Shown here: one piece after another, positions 17,339 through 26,713 of the stretch
Position numbering within the stretch: position 1 is the stretch's first letter
Layout: each line of letters opens with the position of its first letter
Made by a program: the position numbers and the translations under genes
Notes under the pieces: generated by a model
The model's input: only the letters and a program-made list of their open reading frames with translations
Told to the model about the DNA's origin: nothing
Databases searched by the model: none
Origin: Phaeobacter sp. B1627
Lineage (GTDB): Bacteria > Pseudomonadota > Alphaproteobacteria > Rhodobacterales > Rhodobacteraceae
Direction of reading: 5' to 3'
DNA length: 64,000 nucleotides
NCBI RefSeq assembly: GCF_006265095.1
Contig: NZ_VCNK01000006.1
Coordinates: 62,001-126,000, forward strand

Positions 17339-17493
17339 TGGCTCATCCTTGCTATGGTGTTCTTCTGGCAAAATGTAGGGCGGCGCCGCAGCGGACGCAA
17401 GCAGCTCTACCCGGATTGTTAGGTCTCGCACGGTAGACCCGGTGGTGCTCCCGCCCGCTTTTGGACTGGTCCGAACGGACCCGCCCAACACAG

Positions 17494-17534
17494 TTGGGCG
17501 TGGCACCGCGCCGGAGGCGCGGTGCCACGCCCAA
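17494..17534. repeat. 19-bp perfect hairpin between bolA and purL
   Basis: TTGGGCGTGGCACCGCGCC and its exact reverse complement are separated by GGA. No T-tract follows on either strand, so it is not a classical terminator; a smaller hairpin GGTCC-GAAC-GGACC lies just to its left (17468-17481). It may be a REP-like element or a transcript-stabilising structure. Confidence 0.65.
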
Positions 17535-17604
17535 GGCCGCCAAGGGGATCTTTGCCAAGGCAAAGGCACCTGCGGGCGCGGGAGTTCACCGGGACTTGGT
17601 CTCG

Positions 17605-19770
17605 CTATGCAACGGCCTCTGCAAAACTGCTGCGGAAGATCCGGCTCAATTCGGCCAAGGGCGCTTCGGAGCCACCCATCTTGACTGTGTCTCCGGAAAA
17701 ACGCCCGACCGTGACAATAGGCACGCCCGCTTGGCCTGCGGCAATCATCAGACCCTCAGCCTGGTCAAAGTTGCAGGCGACGAGATAGCGCGCCTGATCT
17801 TCACCGAACAGGGTTGGGGTATCGGAGGCCTCAATATGCACTCCGACGCCCGCCGCTTCGGCCATCTCAAAGGCTGCCAGTGCCAGGCCGCCGTCACTCA
17901 GGTCGGTGCAGCCCCGGATAAACTCACGATTTGCGCGGATAAACTCGCCATTCCTTTTCTCGACGGCAAGATCAACCGCGGGCGCGTCGCCATCCGTACG
18001 GTTGAACACCTCGTGCAGCAGGGCGGATTGCCCGAGATGGCCCAGAGTGTCACCGACGAGCAACAGCACATGGCCTTCGCGGGCCTCGCCCAGAATGGGC
18101 TCCTCACCGGCAGTCACCAGCCCCACCGCGCCGATGGTCGGCGTGGGCAGAATGGCCTGACCATCGGTTTCATTGTAGAGCGAGACATTCCCCGACACGA
18201 TCGGCATATCGAGAGCAGACACAGCCTCGCCGATGCCCTTCAGCGCGCCAACAAACTGGCCCATGATTTCGGGCTTCTCGGGGTTTCCGAAGTTGAGGTT
18301 ATCCGTCGTGGCCAGAGGTTTTGCCCCAACGGCACAGAGGTTGCGATAGGCCTCGGCCACGGCCTGCTTGCCGCCCTCAAAGGGATTGGCCTTGACGTAG
18401 CGCGGGGTCACGTCAGAGGTGAAGGCCAGTTTCTTGTCGGTTCCGTGCACCCGGACCATACCGCCGCCGAGGCCCGGACGGCGGGCGGTGTCGCCCATGA
18501 CGGTGGTGTCATATTGTTCATAGACCCATTGTTTTCCGGCATAATTGGGCGAGGAGATCAGCGCCTTCAATCCGTCGATGGGATCTATGGTCGGAACATC
18601 GGCGTCGGTCAGTTGCTCCGGGGCAGGGGTCTCGACCCATGGCCGATCATACTCTGGCGCCGAAGAGGAGAGCTTTGACAGCGGCAAATCCGCCTTCACT
18701 TCGCCATGATGCAGAATCAGGAAGCGATCCTCGGCGATGGTTTCCCCCACAACCGCAAAATCAAGATCCCATTTCTCGAACACGGCCTTGGCTTCAGCTT
18801 CCAGCTCTGGCTTCAGCACCATCAGCATGCGCTCTTGAGATTCCGACAGCATCATCTCATAGGCCGTCATATTCTCTTCGCGCTGCGGCACGTCTTCGAG
18901 GTTGAGCTTGACGCCGAGACCGCCCTTGTCGCCCATCTCGACCGCCGAACAGGTCAGACCGGCGGCGCCCATATCCTGGATCGAGATCACCGCGCCGGTC
19001 TGCATCAGCTCGAGCGTCGCCTCCATCAGGCGTTTTTCGGTGAAGGGATCGCCGACCTGCACCGTGGGGCGTTTTTCCTCGATGGTGTCGTCAAATTCGG
19101 CCGAGGCCATGGTCGCGCCACCAACCCCATCCCGACCGGTTTTCGCGCCAAGATAGACAACCGGCATGCCGACGCCGGAGGCTGCGGAATAAAAGATCAT
19201 ATCGGTCTTCACCAGACCGGCGGCAAAGGCATTCACCAGACAATTGCCATTATAGGCCGGATCAAAGCGCACCTCACCGCCGACGCAGGGCACGCCAAAG
19301 CAGTTGCCATAGCCGCCGACGCCTGCGACCACACCATTCACCAATTGGCGCGTCTTGTGGTGGGACGGCTCCCCGAAGGACAGCGAGTTCATCGACGCGA
19401 TGGGCCTTGCGCCCATGGTGAAGACATCACGCAGAATACCGCCCACACCGGTCGCGGCCCCCTGGTAGGGTTCAATATAGGAGGGGTGGTTGTGGCTCTC
19501 CATTTTGAAGACCACGGCGTCGCCATCCCCGATATCAACGATGCCCGCGTTTTCGCCGGGGCCGCAAATCACCTGGGGACCAGAGGTCGGCAGGGTCCGC
19601 AGCCATTTCTTCGACGATTTATAGGAACAATGCTCGTTCCACATGGCAGAAAAGATACCGAGCTCGGTAAAGGTCGGCTCGCGACCGATGATCTCAAGGA
19701 TCTGGTCGTACTCATCTTGTTTCAGACCGTGGCTCTCGATCACTTCAGGCGTAATGGCTGGTTCCTGCAT
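17605..19770 (-). CDS. purL: Phosphoribosylformylglycinamidine synthase subunit PurL
   Basis: Catalytic subunit of the fourth step of purine synthesis (FGAR to FGAM, ATP-dependent), acting with PurS and PurQ. The 721-residue protein is the small-PurL form. Family landmarks include [15 protein letters not shown] near residue 40, [11 protein letters not shown] with the FGAM-synthase signature, [17 protein letters not shown], and [12 protein letters not shown] in the second half. Start at [12 protein letters not shown] follows the family N-terminus; the reading frame stays open a further 102 codons upstream but that part is unlike PurL. Upstream lie 310 bases and a candidate small RNA with a strong terminator. 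Confidence 0.95.
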   Translation of the reverse strand: MQEPAITPEVIESHGLKQDEYDQILEIIGREPTFTELGIFSAMWNEHCSYKSSKKWLRTLPTSGPQVICGPGENAGIVDIGDGDAVVFKMESHNHPSYIEPYQGAATGVGGILRDVFTMGARPIASMNSLSFGEPSHHKTRQLVNGVVAGVGGYGNCFGVPCVGGEVRFDPAYNGNCLVNAFAAGLVKTDMIFYSAASGVGMPVVYLGAKTGRDGVGGATMASAEFDDTIEEKRPTVQVGDPFTEKRLMEATLELMQTGAVISIQDMGAAGLTCSAVEMGDKGGLGVKLNLEDVPQREENMTAYEMMLSESQERMLMVLKPELEAEAKAVFEKWDLDFAVVGETIAEDRFLILHHGEVKADLPLSKLSSSAPEYDRPWVETPAPEQLTDADVPTIDPIDGLKALISSPNYAGKQWVYEQYDTTVMGDTARRPGLGGGMVRVHGTDKKLAFTSDVTPRYVKANPFEGGKQAVAEAYRNLCAVGAKPLATTDNLNFGNPEKPEIMGQFVGALKGIGEAVSALDMPIVSGNVSLYNETDGQAILPTPTIGAVGLVTAGEEPILGEAREGHVLLLVGDTLGHLGQSALLHEVFNRTDGDAPAVDLAVEKRNGEFIRANREFIRGCTDLSDGGLALAAFEMAEAAGVGVHIEASDTPTLFGEDQARYLVACNFDQAEGLMIAAGQAGVPIVTVGRFSGDTVKMGGSEAPLAELSRIFRSSFAEAVA

Positions 19771-20081
19771 GGCGCTTTGATGGCCCCCCGGGTCGCTTCT
19801 GTTGTCCGGCCTTTTAGAGCAAGCCCCGCGGCGGGGAAAGGGGGCATCACACGCTGTCGCTGTCTGTAGCCGATCTCTGTCCGTGCTTTGCTCGATGCCG
19901 AAAATATATGCACCACGGGGCGCGCTGCCTGCATTGAGGGCGTCGCGGCGGGTCTCAGGCGCGGCAGAGCGGCGACCTGCATAAAAATCTGGAGTATCAG
20001 CGCCCGAATGCCGCATGGGAGAGATGTCGCTCGCAGGCGACTGATGGGCCGGATCTATTTTTTCCGGTTGGGCCATGCCCC
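19771..20081. other. Upstream region of purL
   Basis: About 310 bases between a strong minus-strand terminator and purL; it should contain the purL promoter. The minus strand is open in the purL frame but the residues are compositionally random. No operator is evident. Confidence 0.35.
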
Positions 20082-20110
20082 AAAAAAAAGGCCGAGCACT
20101 AAGCTCGGCC
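20082..20110 (-). terminator. Strong Rho-independent terminator of the candidate small RNA
   Basis: Stem GGCCGAGC/GCTCGGCC with a 5-base loop followed on the minus strand by eight T residues. No annotated gene ends immediately before it, so it points to a short transcript starting near 20160. Confidence 0.85.
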
Positions 20111-20160
20111 GAAGTCCAACAGGGAGGTATGAAGTGCGACTTGCGCCGCGCTCTTCATAA
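20082..20160 (-). ncRNA. Candidate small RNA with exposed anti-Shine-Dalgarno segment
   Basis: A plausible promoter (TTGCGA, 17-base spacer, TAAATG; minus strand 20194-20166) sits just before a roughly 79-base transcript ending at the T8 terminator. The RNA would fold as a 5' hairpin (TATGAAG at 20159-20153 with CTTCATA at 20134-20128), a 17-base unpaired stretch CCTCCCTGTTGGACTTC, and the terminator hairpin. The central CCUCCC is complementary to Shine-Dalgarno sequences. A 19-codon reading frame (20158-20099) begins at the 5' end without a ribosome site and could be chance. No known family is claimed. Confidence 0.5.
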
Positions 20161-20224
20161 AGATGCATTTAGGGTGCGTTTCCCGGTCTCGCAAGGGTTT
20201 TGGAACACATGTTAACTCAATTCC

Positions 20225-20259
20225 GCCATGCATAATATGCATAGCTTTGAGGCATGGCG
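20225..20259. repeat. Nested palindromes downstream of the LysR gene
   Basis: CGCCATGC (20225-20232) pairs with GCATGGCG (20252-20259), and within it ATGCATA-A-TATGCAT (20228-20242) is a perfect 15-base palindrome. It lies between the LysR stop and the candidate small-RNA promoter, so it could be a regulator site or a 3'-end structure. Confidence 0.5.
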
Positions 20260-20278
20260 TGTAAAAAATGGGCGAGAC

Positions 20279-21184
20279 CTATATTTTTCCGAGTTCTTTC
20301 ATGTGCTTGCGGTGGGTGATGATTTCATCCTGCACGAAGTCGCGAAAGGCGGAAACGCGCTGCGAGTGGCGTAATTCCTCGGGGTAGGCGAGATATACCG
20401 GGACCCCGTTGGCGTCTTCGTTCGGTAAAACCTGAACGAGGTCCGGGAAATCCTCGGTGACATAGTCCGGCAGAACGCCGATGCCGAGATCCTGAATCAC
20501 CCCCTGAAGAACGCCGAAGTAGTTGTTGACCGTCAGCATCGACTGGGGATTGTGGGTCATCAGCTTTTGCACCATCACCGCAGCAGACCCCACCTGCGCC
20601 GAGCGCAGGCTTTGGCAAATCAGGCGGTGTTCGCTGATCTCCTCTATGGTTTCTGGCCAGCCGTTCTTGTCGATATAGCCCCGCGACGCATAAAGCCGCA
20701 TCTGCACGGTCATCAGTCGCTTGCGGATCAGATCCGCCTGACTTGGCTCTTTCATGCGGATCGCCACATCCGCTTCGCGCATCGGCAGGTCAAGCACCCG
20801 CTCTTCGAGCATCAGGTCGATCTTGAGGTTGGGATATTGTTCGTAGAGTTTCGCCAGACGTGGCGCCAGCCAGAGCGTGCCGAATCCGGTGGTGGTGGTG
20901 ACCCGCAACTCGCCGAACACGCCTTCTTCGCTGTCGCGAATCCTGGCCGAGGCGGTTTCCAGTCGCTTCGCCATGGTCTTGGTGGCGTCAAACAGCAATT
21001 CGCCCTGCTCGGTCAGGATCAACCCGCGTGCATGGCGATGAAACAATGTTGCGTTCAGGCTCTCTTCGAGCCCCCGTATCTGGCGTGACACGGCAGATTG
21101 AGACAGATTCAACCTGTCTCCCGCATGGGTCAGGCTGCCGGCGTCCGCCACTGCGTGAAAGATCCTTAGCTTGTCCCAATCCAT
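20279..21184 (-). CDS. LysR-family transcriptional regulator
   Basis: A 301-residue LysR-type regulator: helix-turn-helix at residues 1-60 (MDWDKLRIFHAVADAGSLTH, then QSAVSRQIRGLEESL) and an effector-binding domain from about 90 (GELRVTTTTGFGTLWLAP). It is divergent from the fused indolepyruvate ferredoxin oxidoreductase gene, with 169 bases between the two starts. Control of that gene is a reasonable inference; the effector is unknown. Genes of this type beginning MDWDKLRIFHAV are widespread in Rhodobacteraceae. Confidence 0.88.
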   Translation of the reverse strand: MDWDKLRIFHAVADAGSLTHAGDRLNLSQSAVSRQIRGLEESLNATLFHRHARGLILTEQGELLFDATKTMAKRLETASARIRDSEEGVFGELRVTTTTGFGTLWLAPRLAKLYEQYPNLKIDLMLEERVLDLPMREADVAIRMKEPSQADLIRKRLMTVQMRLYASRGYIDKNGWPETIEEISEHRLICQSLRSAQVGSAAVMVQKLMTHNPQSMLTVNNYFGVLQGVIQDLGIGVLPDYVTEDFPDLVQVLPNEDANGVPVYLAYPEELRHSQRVSAFRDFVQDEIITHRKHMKELGKI

Positions 21185-21309
21185 TGTATTTTTCTCTTTC
21201 TGCCTCTTTCGGCCAAACTACATGAAAGATGGTCATAGTTTCAAACGTTACCGGGCACCAAGGTGAATTCTTTGAGAAATGGCTATACAGGTCAGCACTT
21301 ATGACCTAT

Positions 21310-21323
21310 TATTGGATCCAATA
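21310..21323. promoter_or_regulatory. Palindrome in the oxidoreductase promoter region
   Basis: TATTGGATCCAATA is a perfect 14-base palindrome 31 bases before the oxidoreductase start codon, overlapping a possible -10 element (TATTAT, 21307-21312). This position suits a repressor or LysR site. Assignment is tentative. Confidence 0.35.
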
Positions 21324-21353
21324 TGCACGCTAGTCATGGTTGAGGAGGACCGG

Positions 21354-24300
21354 ATGAGCACGCAAAAGATCTCGCTCAATGACCGTTATGATCTTGAAAA
21401 GTCGCCCATTCTTTTGAATGGGACGCAGGCTTTGGTCCGGTTGATGCTGATGCAGAAGGCCCGCGATGTGGCGGCGGGTCTGAACACCGCGGGTCTGGTC
21501 ACCGGCTATCGGGGATCACCGCTCGGTGCCGTCGACATGCAGATGAAGCGGGCGGAGAAGCTGCTCAACCAATCCGATGTGACCTTTCAATACGGCCTGA
21601 ACGAAGATCTTGCGGTGACGGCACTCTGGGGCGCGCAGCAGGCCGAGATCCGGGGCGAGGGTAGATACGACGGTGTCTTTGGGCTGTGGTATGGCAAGGG
21701 GCCGGGGGTGGACCGGTCTGGCGATGCGTTGCGTCACGCCAATATGGCGGGCTCGTCGAAACATGGCGGTGTGCTGGTGGCCATGGGTGATGACCACACT
21801 GGCGAAAGCTCGACCGTGCTGCATCAGTCCGAATGGTCGCTGCTGGATTGCTACCTGCCCATCGTGAGCCCGGCAGGCGTTCAGGAAATCCTCGACTACG
21901 GCATCTATGGCTATGCTTTGTCTCGCTTTTCCGGCCTTTGGGTGGGGCTGAAAACGATGAAGGACACCATCGAGGTGACCTCTGTCGTGGACGGCGACCC
22001 GGGGCGGATTTCGCTGCAGACACCCAAAATGGATTTGCCGCCGGATGGGCTCAATATTCGTCTCGATGATGACCGCTTCCGTCAGGAAGACCGCATCATC
22101 GACTACAAACGCTTTGCCGCCGAGGCCTTCAGCCATGTCAACAAGATGGACAAACGGGTCTGGGGCAAGCCCGGTGCCAAGATCGGATTTGTCGCCGCGG
22201 GCAAGAACTGGCTGGATCTGGTTCACGCGCTAAGCCTCTTGAATATCGACGAAAACATGGCTGACCGCCTTGGCATCACCACCTATAAGGTGGGGCAGAC
22301 CTGGCCCATGGATATGAAAGGGTTTCACGATTGGGCTGAGGATCTGGACCTGATCGTGGTGATCGAGGAAAAGCGGAAACTGATCGAAATCCAGATCAAG
22401 GAAGCGCTCTTTGATGATCGCCGTGGACGGCGGGTGTATGGCTGGTACAAAGGCGGCGCGGGGTCCTTGCATCGCGAGGAGTTGTTCCCGACCAAATACG
22501 CGCTCGATCCGATCATGATCGCCGAAAAACTGGGCAACATCCTGATAGAAGAGGGCCGTGACACAGAGGCGGTGAAGGCCGGGCTGGCGGCATTGGACGA
22601 TGCGAAGCGGGCCGACAATGCCGAAGACATCGCATCCCGGCTGCCCTATTTCTGTTCCGGCTGCCCCCATAATTCCTCGACCAAACTGCCGGAGGGATCG
22701 CGGGCCTATGCCGGGATCGGCTGCCACTTCATGGTGCAGTGGATGGACCGCGAAACCGTCGGTTTCACCCATATGGGCGGCGAGGGGGCCAATTGGATCG
22801 GCGAGGCGCCATTTTCCAACAGAACCCATGTTTTTCAAAACCTTGGAGACGGAACCTACAACCACTCCGGGGTCATGGCGATCCGGGCTGCGCTGGCTGC
22901 GGGCACCACCATGACCTACAAGATCCTGTTCAATGATGCGGTCGCCATGACCGGGGGGCAGCAGGCCGAAGGGGCGCTCACGGCGCATCAGATCGCGCAT
23001 GAGCTGGCCGCGATGGGGATGAAGAACATCGCCGTTGTCTATGACGAAAAGGAAGAGGTTGACGTCAAGCTGTTTCCCAACGGCATCCCCATGTATGAGC
23101 GGGCCGAATTGATGTCGGTTCAGCGACGGCTGGAACAGACCGAGGGTGTGTCTGCGATCATCTACATTCAGACCTGCGCGGCGGAAAAACGGCGGCGGCG
23201 CAAAAAGGGCCTGTTTCCCGATCCCGACCAGCGCGTGCTGATCAATTCGGATGTCTGCGAGGGCTGTGGGGATTGCGGGGTGCAGTCAAACTGCGTCTCG
23301 ATTGTGCCAAAAGAGACGGAGCTGGGGCGCAAGCGTGCGATTGATCAGTCCAGCTGCAACAAGGATTTTTCCTGCGTCAACGGGTTTTGCCCCTCGTTCC
23401 TGACCATTGAGGGCGCGACGGTCAAAAAGAACGCCACCGCGACGCTGGAATTGCCGGAGCTGCCGCAGCCCGAGCTGCCAAAGATCGTCGGAACCCACAA
23501 TGTGGTGATCACCGGTGTCGGTGGCACGGGGGTGGTGACCATCGGCGCGGTGCTGGCGCAGGCGGCTCAGATCGATGGCAAGGGGGCCGGCATGATGGAG
23601 ATGGCAGGCCTCGCCCAGAAGGGAGGCGCGGTTCACATCCATTGCCGCATCGCCGAGGCGCCCGAAGACATCAGCGCCATCCGCGTTGCCACCGGCGAGG
23701 CCCATGCGCTGATCGGCGGCGATCTGGTGGTGAGTGCCGGGGCCAAGACGCTGGGGCTCACCTCTGCGGGGCGGACCGGCGCCGTGGTCAACAGTCACGA
23801 AATCATCACGGGTGACTTCACACGGAACACGGATTTCTCTTTGCCCAGTGACCGTTTGCAGGTTGCACTTCAGGCGCGGCTACGGGACCGGGTTGACCTC
23901 TTTGACGCTTCGGAACTGTCCCGGGTCACCATGGGAGATTCGATCTTCTCCAATATGATGGTCTTTGGCGCCGCCTGGCAGCGAGGGCTCATTCCGGTGT
24001 CCTTTGAGGCCATAAAGCAGGCAATCGAACTGAACGGGGCGGCGGTGGAGAAGAACCTGCGCGCCTTCGATATCGGTCGTTGGGCGGTGCTCTATCCACA
24101 GGAGGCGGAGCGTATGCTTGCGGCGGATGTCGTGACCCTGCCGCAAACGCTGGACGACAAGATCGCCTACCGCCGCGCGCATCTGGTGCAGTATCAGGGC
24201 GAGGGATTGGCCCGGCGGTATCAGCGGATGCTCGACAGGATCGAAGATCCCCGGTTGAAGGACGCGGTCGCCAAAGGATATCACAAGCTCCTGACCTACA

Positions 24301-24773
24301 AGGATGAATATGAGGTGGCGCGGCTGCTGCTGTCGAGCCGGGAAAAGGCGGAGGCGGAATTTGACGGCGAACTGAAGATTTCCTTTCATCTCGCCCCGCC
24401 GATTCTTGGTGGAAAGGACGCCAACGGGCGACCGAAGAAGCGCAGGTTCGGTCCCGGAACCGAGCGCGTGTTCCGGCTTCTGGCCCGGCTGAAGCGGCTG
24501 CGGGGCACGCCGCTGGATCTGTTCGGCTATACGGCGGAGCGCAAAATGGAACGGGCGCTGATCCGCCAATATGAGGCCGATATGGCCACCTGGCTTGGCA
24601 AAGCGGCGGATGTGGATCTGGAGGCGCTGATCGCGCTTGCGGAACTGCCGCTGCAGATCCGGGGCTTTGGTCCGGTCAAGATGCAGAACGAAGCACAGGC
24701 GGCCAAACGGCGCGAGGAGTTGCTGGTGGCGCTGGCGCAGGGTACATCGCCGATGAAGTCAGCCGCCGAATAG
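21354..24773 (+). CDS. Indolepyruvate ferredoxin oxidoreductase, fused alpha-gamma form
   Basis: Oxidative decarboxylation of aryl- or branched 2-oxoacids to acyl-CoA with ferredoxin as acceptor, using thiamine diphosphate. The 1139-residue protein starts MSTQKISLNDRYDLEKS after GAGGAGGAC. It has an N-terminal pyruvate-oxidoreductase-like domain (GYRGSPLGAVDMQM near 47), the ThDP-binding part around 455-560 (CSGCPHNSSTKLPEG, GGEGANWIGEAPF), a cysteine cluster CEGCGDCGVQSNC near 632, then the gamma domain GVGGTGVVTIGAVLAQA (about 720) and a C-terminal family domain. Such single-chain aerobic versions occur in many alpha- and betaproteobacteria. A divergent LysR gene may regulate it. Precise substrate is not readable from the sequence. 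Confidence 0.92.
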   Translation: MSTQKISLNDRYDLEKSPILLNGTQALVRLMLMQKARDVAAGLNTAGLVTGYRGSPLGAVDMQMKRAEKLLNQSDVTFQYGLNEDLAVTALWGAQQAEIRGEGRYDGVFGLWYGKGPGVDRSGDALRHANMAGSSKHGGVLVAMGDDHTGESSTVLHQSEWSLLDCYLPIVSPAGVQEILDYGIYGYALSRFSGLWVGLKTMKDTIEVTSVVDGDPGRISLQTPKMDLPPDGLNIRLDDDRFRQEDRIIDYKRFAAEAFSHVNKMDKRVWGKPGAKIGFVAAGKNWLDLVHALSLLNIDENMADRLGITTYKVGQTWPMDMKGFHDWAEDLDLIVVIEEKRKLIEIQIKEALFDDRRGRRVYGWYKGGAGSLHREELFPTKYALDPIMIAEKLGNILIEEGRDTEAVKAGLAALDDAKRADNAEDIASRLPYFCSGCPHNSSTKLPEGSRAYAGIGCHFMVQWMDRETVGFTHMGGEGANWIGEAPFSNRTHVFQNLGDGTYNHSGVMAIRAALAAGTTMTYKILFNDAVAMTGGQQAEGALTAHQIAHELAAMGMKNIAVVYDEKEEVDVKLFPNGIPMYERAELMSVQRRLEQTEGVSAIIYIQTCAAEKRRRRKKGLFPDPDQRVLINSDVCEGCGDCGVQSNCVSIVPKETELGRKRAIDQSSCNKDFSCVNGFCPSFLTIEGATVKKNATATLELPELPQPELPKIVGTHNVVITGVGGTGVVTIGAVLAQAAQIDGKGAGMMEMAGLAQKGGAVHIHCRIAEAPEDISAIRVATGEAHALIGGDLVVSAGAKTLGLTSAGRTGAVVNSHEIITGDFTRNTDFSLPSDRLQVALQARLRDRVDLFDASELSRVTMGDSIFSNMMVFGAAWQRGLIPVSFEAIKQAIELNGAAVEKNLRAFDIGRWAVLYPQEAERMLAADVVTLPQTLDDKIAYRRAHLVQYQGEGLARRYQRMLDRIEDPRLKDAVAKGYHKLLTYKDEYEVARLLLSSREKAEAEFDGELKISFHLAPPILGGKDANGRPKKRRFGPGTERVFRLLARLKRLRGTPLDLFGYTAERKMERALIRQYEADMATWLGKAADVDLEALIALAELPLQIRGFGPVKMQNEAQAAKRREELLVALAQGTSPMKSAAE

Positions 24774-24912
24774 TGGCGGGGCGGCCACTGTCGCTTCTGT
24801 TGCTGGCGCGAATATGGTATCAAGGCTGGGCAAAGAGAGCGCGCCACCTTAGGAGGGCGGGCATCTGTCGCACAGGTGCACTATCTGTCGTCTTTATGGA
24901 GACTCCCCTGAC

Positions 24913-25791
24913 ATGATTGAGCGTCGCCACATCGCTCGCGATATTTCCTATTCCCACTCCGCCGAGACCCGGCCGGGGCGGATCATGATCCGGTTGATGG
25001 AAAATACCACCGGCCGTCTGCGCCTGATCAAACGCGCCAAGGGATATGACAGCGAAGTCGCGTCCGGTCGCAGCTTCTGGGATGTGATCGTCGAGCGCTA
25101 CGGGCTGACGCTGGATGTGACGGGCGGCAGTCTCGACAATATTCCGCGCGACAAACCGGTGATCCTGATTGCGAACCATCCCTACGGGATCCTCGACGGG
25201 ATGATGATGGGGCATATCCTGTCGCGGACGCGCGGTGATTTCCGCATTCTGGCCAATCACGTGTTTCGCAAGGCCGAAGATCTGAACAAGGTCATCCTGC
25301 CGATCTCTTTCGATCAAAGCAAAGAGGCGATGAGAACCAATCTGAACACCCGCAAGGATGCGCTGGAGTATCTTGGCAATGGCGGCGCGATCGGGATTTT
25401 CCCGGGCGGCACCGTGTCCACTGCGGCCAAACCCTTTGCCCATCCGATGGATCCGGGCTGGCGTGGGTTCACGGCGCGGATGGTGGCAAAATCCGATGCG
25501 GTCGTCGTGCCGCTCTATTTTGACGGCCACACCTCGCGGCTGTTTCAGATCGCCTCGCATTTGCACTGCACCCTGCGGATGGGGCTGCTGATCAAGGAAT
25601 TCCGCAAACGGGTGGATACGCCGGTCAAAGTCGCAATAGGTGAGCCCATCGGGCGGGATGTTCTGGATCCGCTGTCCAGGGATTCCAAAGCAATGATGGA
25701 TTTTTTGCGAAAAGCCACGTATGAGCTGTCTCCGACACCGCTCAAGTCCTATGACTACGGGTTCGAGTTCGAAGAAAAACACCGGGCCTGA
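24913..25791 (+). CDS. Lysophospholipid acyltransferase-family protein
   Basis: A 292-residue protein with the PlsC-type acyltransferase motif I NHPYGILDG (about 88-96, NHx4D form) and motif III-like GIFPGGTV (about 161-168). It is expected to move an acyl chain from acyl-ACP or acyl-CoA onto a lysolipid at the membrane. No clear transmembrane helix is present. The sequence is related to acyltransferases used for phosphatidic acid or aminolipid synthesis; which lipid is acylated is not clear. It is followed by murI with a 27-base gap, so the two may share a transcript. Confidence 0.82.
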   Translation: MIERRHIARDISYSHSAETRPGRIMIRLMENTTGRLRLIKRAKGYDSEVASGRSFWDVIVERYGLTLDVTGGSLDNIPRDKPVILIANHPYGILDGMMMGHILSRTRGDFRILANHVFRKAEDLNKVILPISFDQSKEAMRTNLNTRKDALEYLGNGGAIGIFPGGTVSTAAKPFAHPMDPGWRGFTARMVAKSDAVVVPLYFDGHTSRLFQIASHLHCTLRMGLLIKEFRKRVDTPVKVAIGEPIGRDVLDPLSRDSKAMMDFLRKATYELSPTPLKSYDYGFEFEEKHRA

Positions 25792-25818
25792 CAAGGCTCA
25801 TCCGCAAGGCAGTTGATT

Positions 25819-26628
25819 ATGGCAGTAGGTATTTTCGATTCCGGCTTGGGCGGTCTGACCGTTCTGGACGCGGCGCAAAAGCGCCTGCCGGATGTGGATT
25901 TCCTCTATTTTGGCGATAACGCCCATGCCCCATACGGCGTGCGCGACGCCGAGGACGTGTACCAGCTGACCAGCGCCGCGGTGCATGACATGTGGGCGCG
26001 GGGCTGCGACCTTGTGATCCTGGCCTGCAACACCGCCTCGGCGGCCGCGCTGCGGCGTATGCAGGAGGCTGGCGTGCCGAAAGGCAAACGCGTGCTTGGC
26101 GTCTTTGTCCCCCTGATCGAGGCCCTGACCGAGCGTCAGTGGGGCGACAATTCTCCGCCCCGTGAGGTGGCCGTCAAACATGTCGCGCTCTTTGCCACTC
26201 CCGCCACCGTCGCCAGCCGGGCCTTTCAACGGGAACTGGCCTTTCGTGCGATTGGCGTCGATGTGGAGGCGCAGGCCTGCGGCGGCGTGGTGGATGCGAT
26301 CGAAGACGGCGACATGATCCTCGCCGAAGCGCTGGTCAAAAGCCACGTCGATGCCCTGTTGCGCAAGATGCCAAAACCGGAGGCGGCGATTCTCGGCTGT
26401 ACGCACTACCCGCTGATGGAAGAGGTTTTCCAGCGGGCGCTCGGGCCGGAGGTCAAGGTATTCAGCCAGGGACAGCTGGTCGCGGACAGCCTCGCGGATT
26501 ATCTCGGGCGTCATCCGCAGATGCTCGGCACCGGGCAGGGGGGCTACTTCACCACCGGCACTCCGGCGCGCGTCAGCAGCCGCGCGACACAGTTTCTCCG
26601 ACGAGAAATCTCTTTTGACGCGGCCTGA
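25819..26628 (+). CDS. murI: Glutamate racemase
   Basis: Makes D-glutamate for peptidoglycan. The 269-residue protein has the family N-terminus [13 protein letters not shown] with catalytic aspartate at 7, the first catalytic cysteine in LACNTASA (70) and the second in [11 protein letters not shown] 25819 is chosen over a TTG two codons earlier because AAGGCA lies seven bases before it. A roughly 10-residue insertion ([13 protein letters not shown]) separates the halves compared with shorter homologues; active-site residues are unaffected. Confidence 0.95.
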   Translation: MAVGIFDSGLGGLTVLDAAQKRLPDVDFLYFGDNAHAPYGVRDAEDVYQLTSAAVHDMWARGCDLVILACNTASAAALRRMQEAGVPKGKRVLGVFVPLIEALTERQWGDNSPPREVAVKHVALFATPATVASRAFQRELAFRAIGVDVEAQACGGVVDAIEDGDMILAEALVKSHVDALLRKMPKPEAAILGCTHYPLMEEVFQRALGPEVKVFSQGQLVADSLADYLGRHPQMLGTGQGGYFTTGTPARVSSRATQFLRREISFDAA

Positions 26629-26713
26629 GGTTGCCTGACCTGCCGCCCGACCCTACGTTTCGCCCGTTTCGTCTCGCGGGCGCCTCCCACACGTGAACTT
26701 CCGAGGACCTGAC

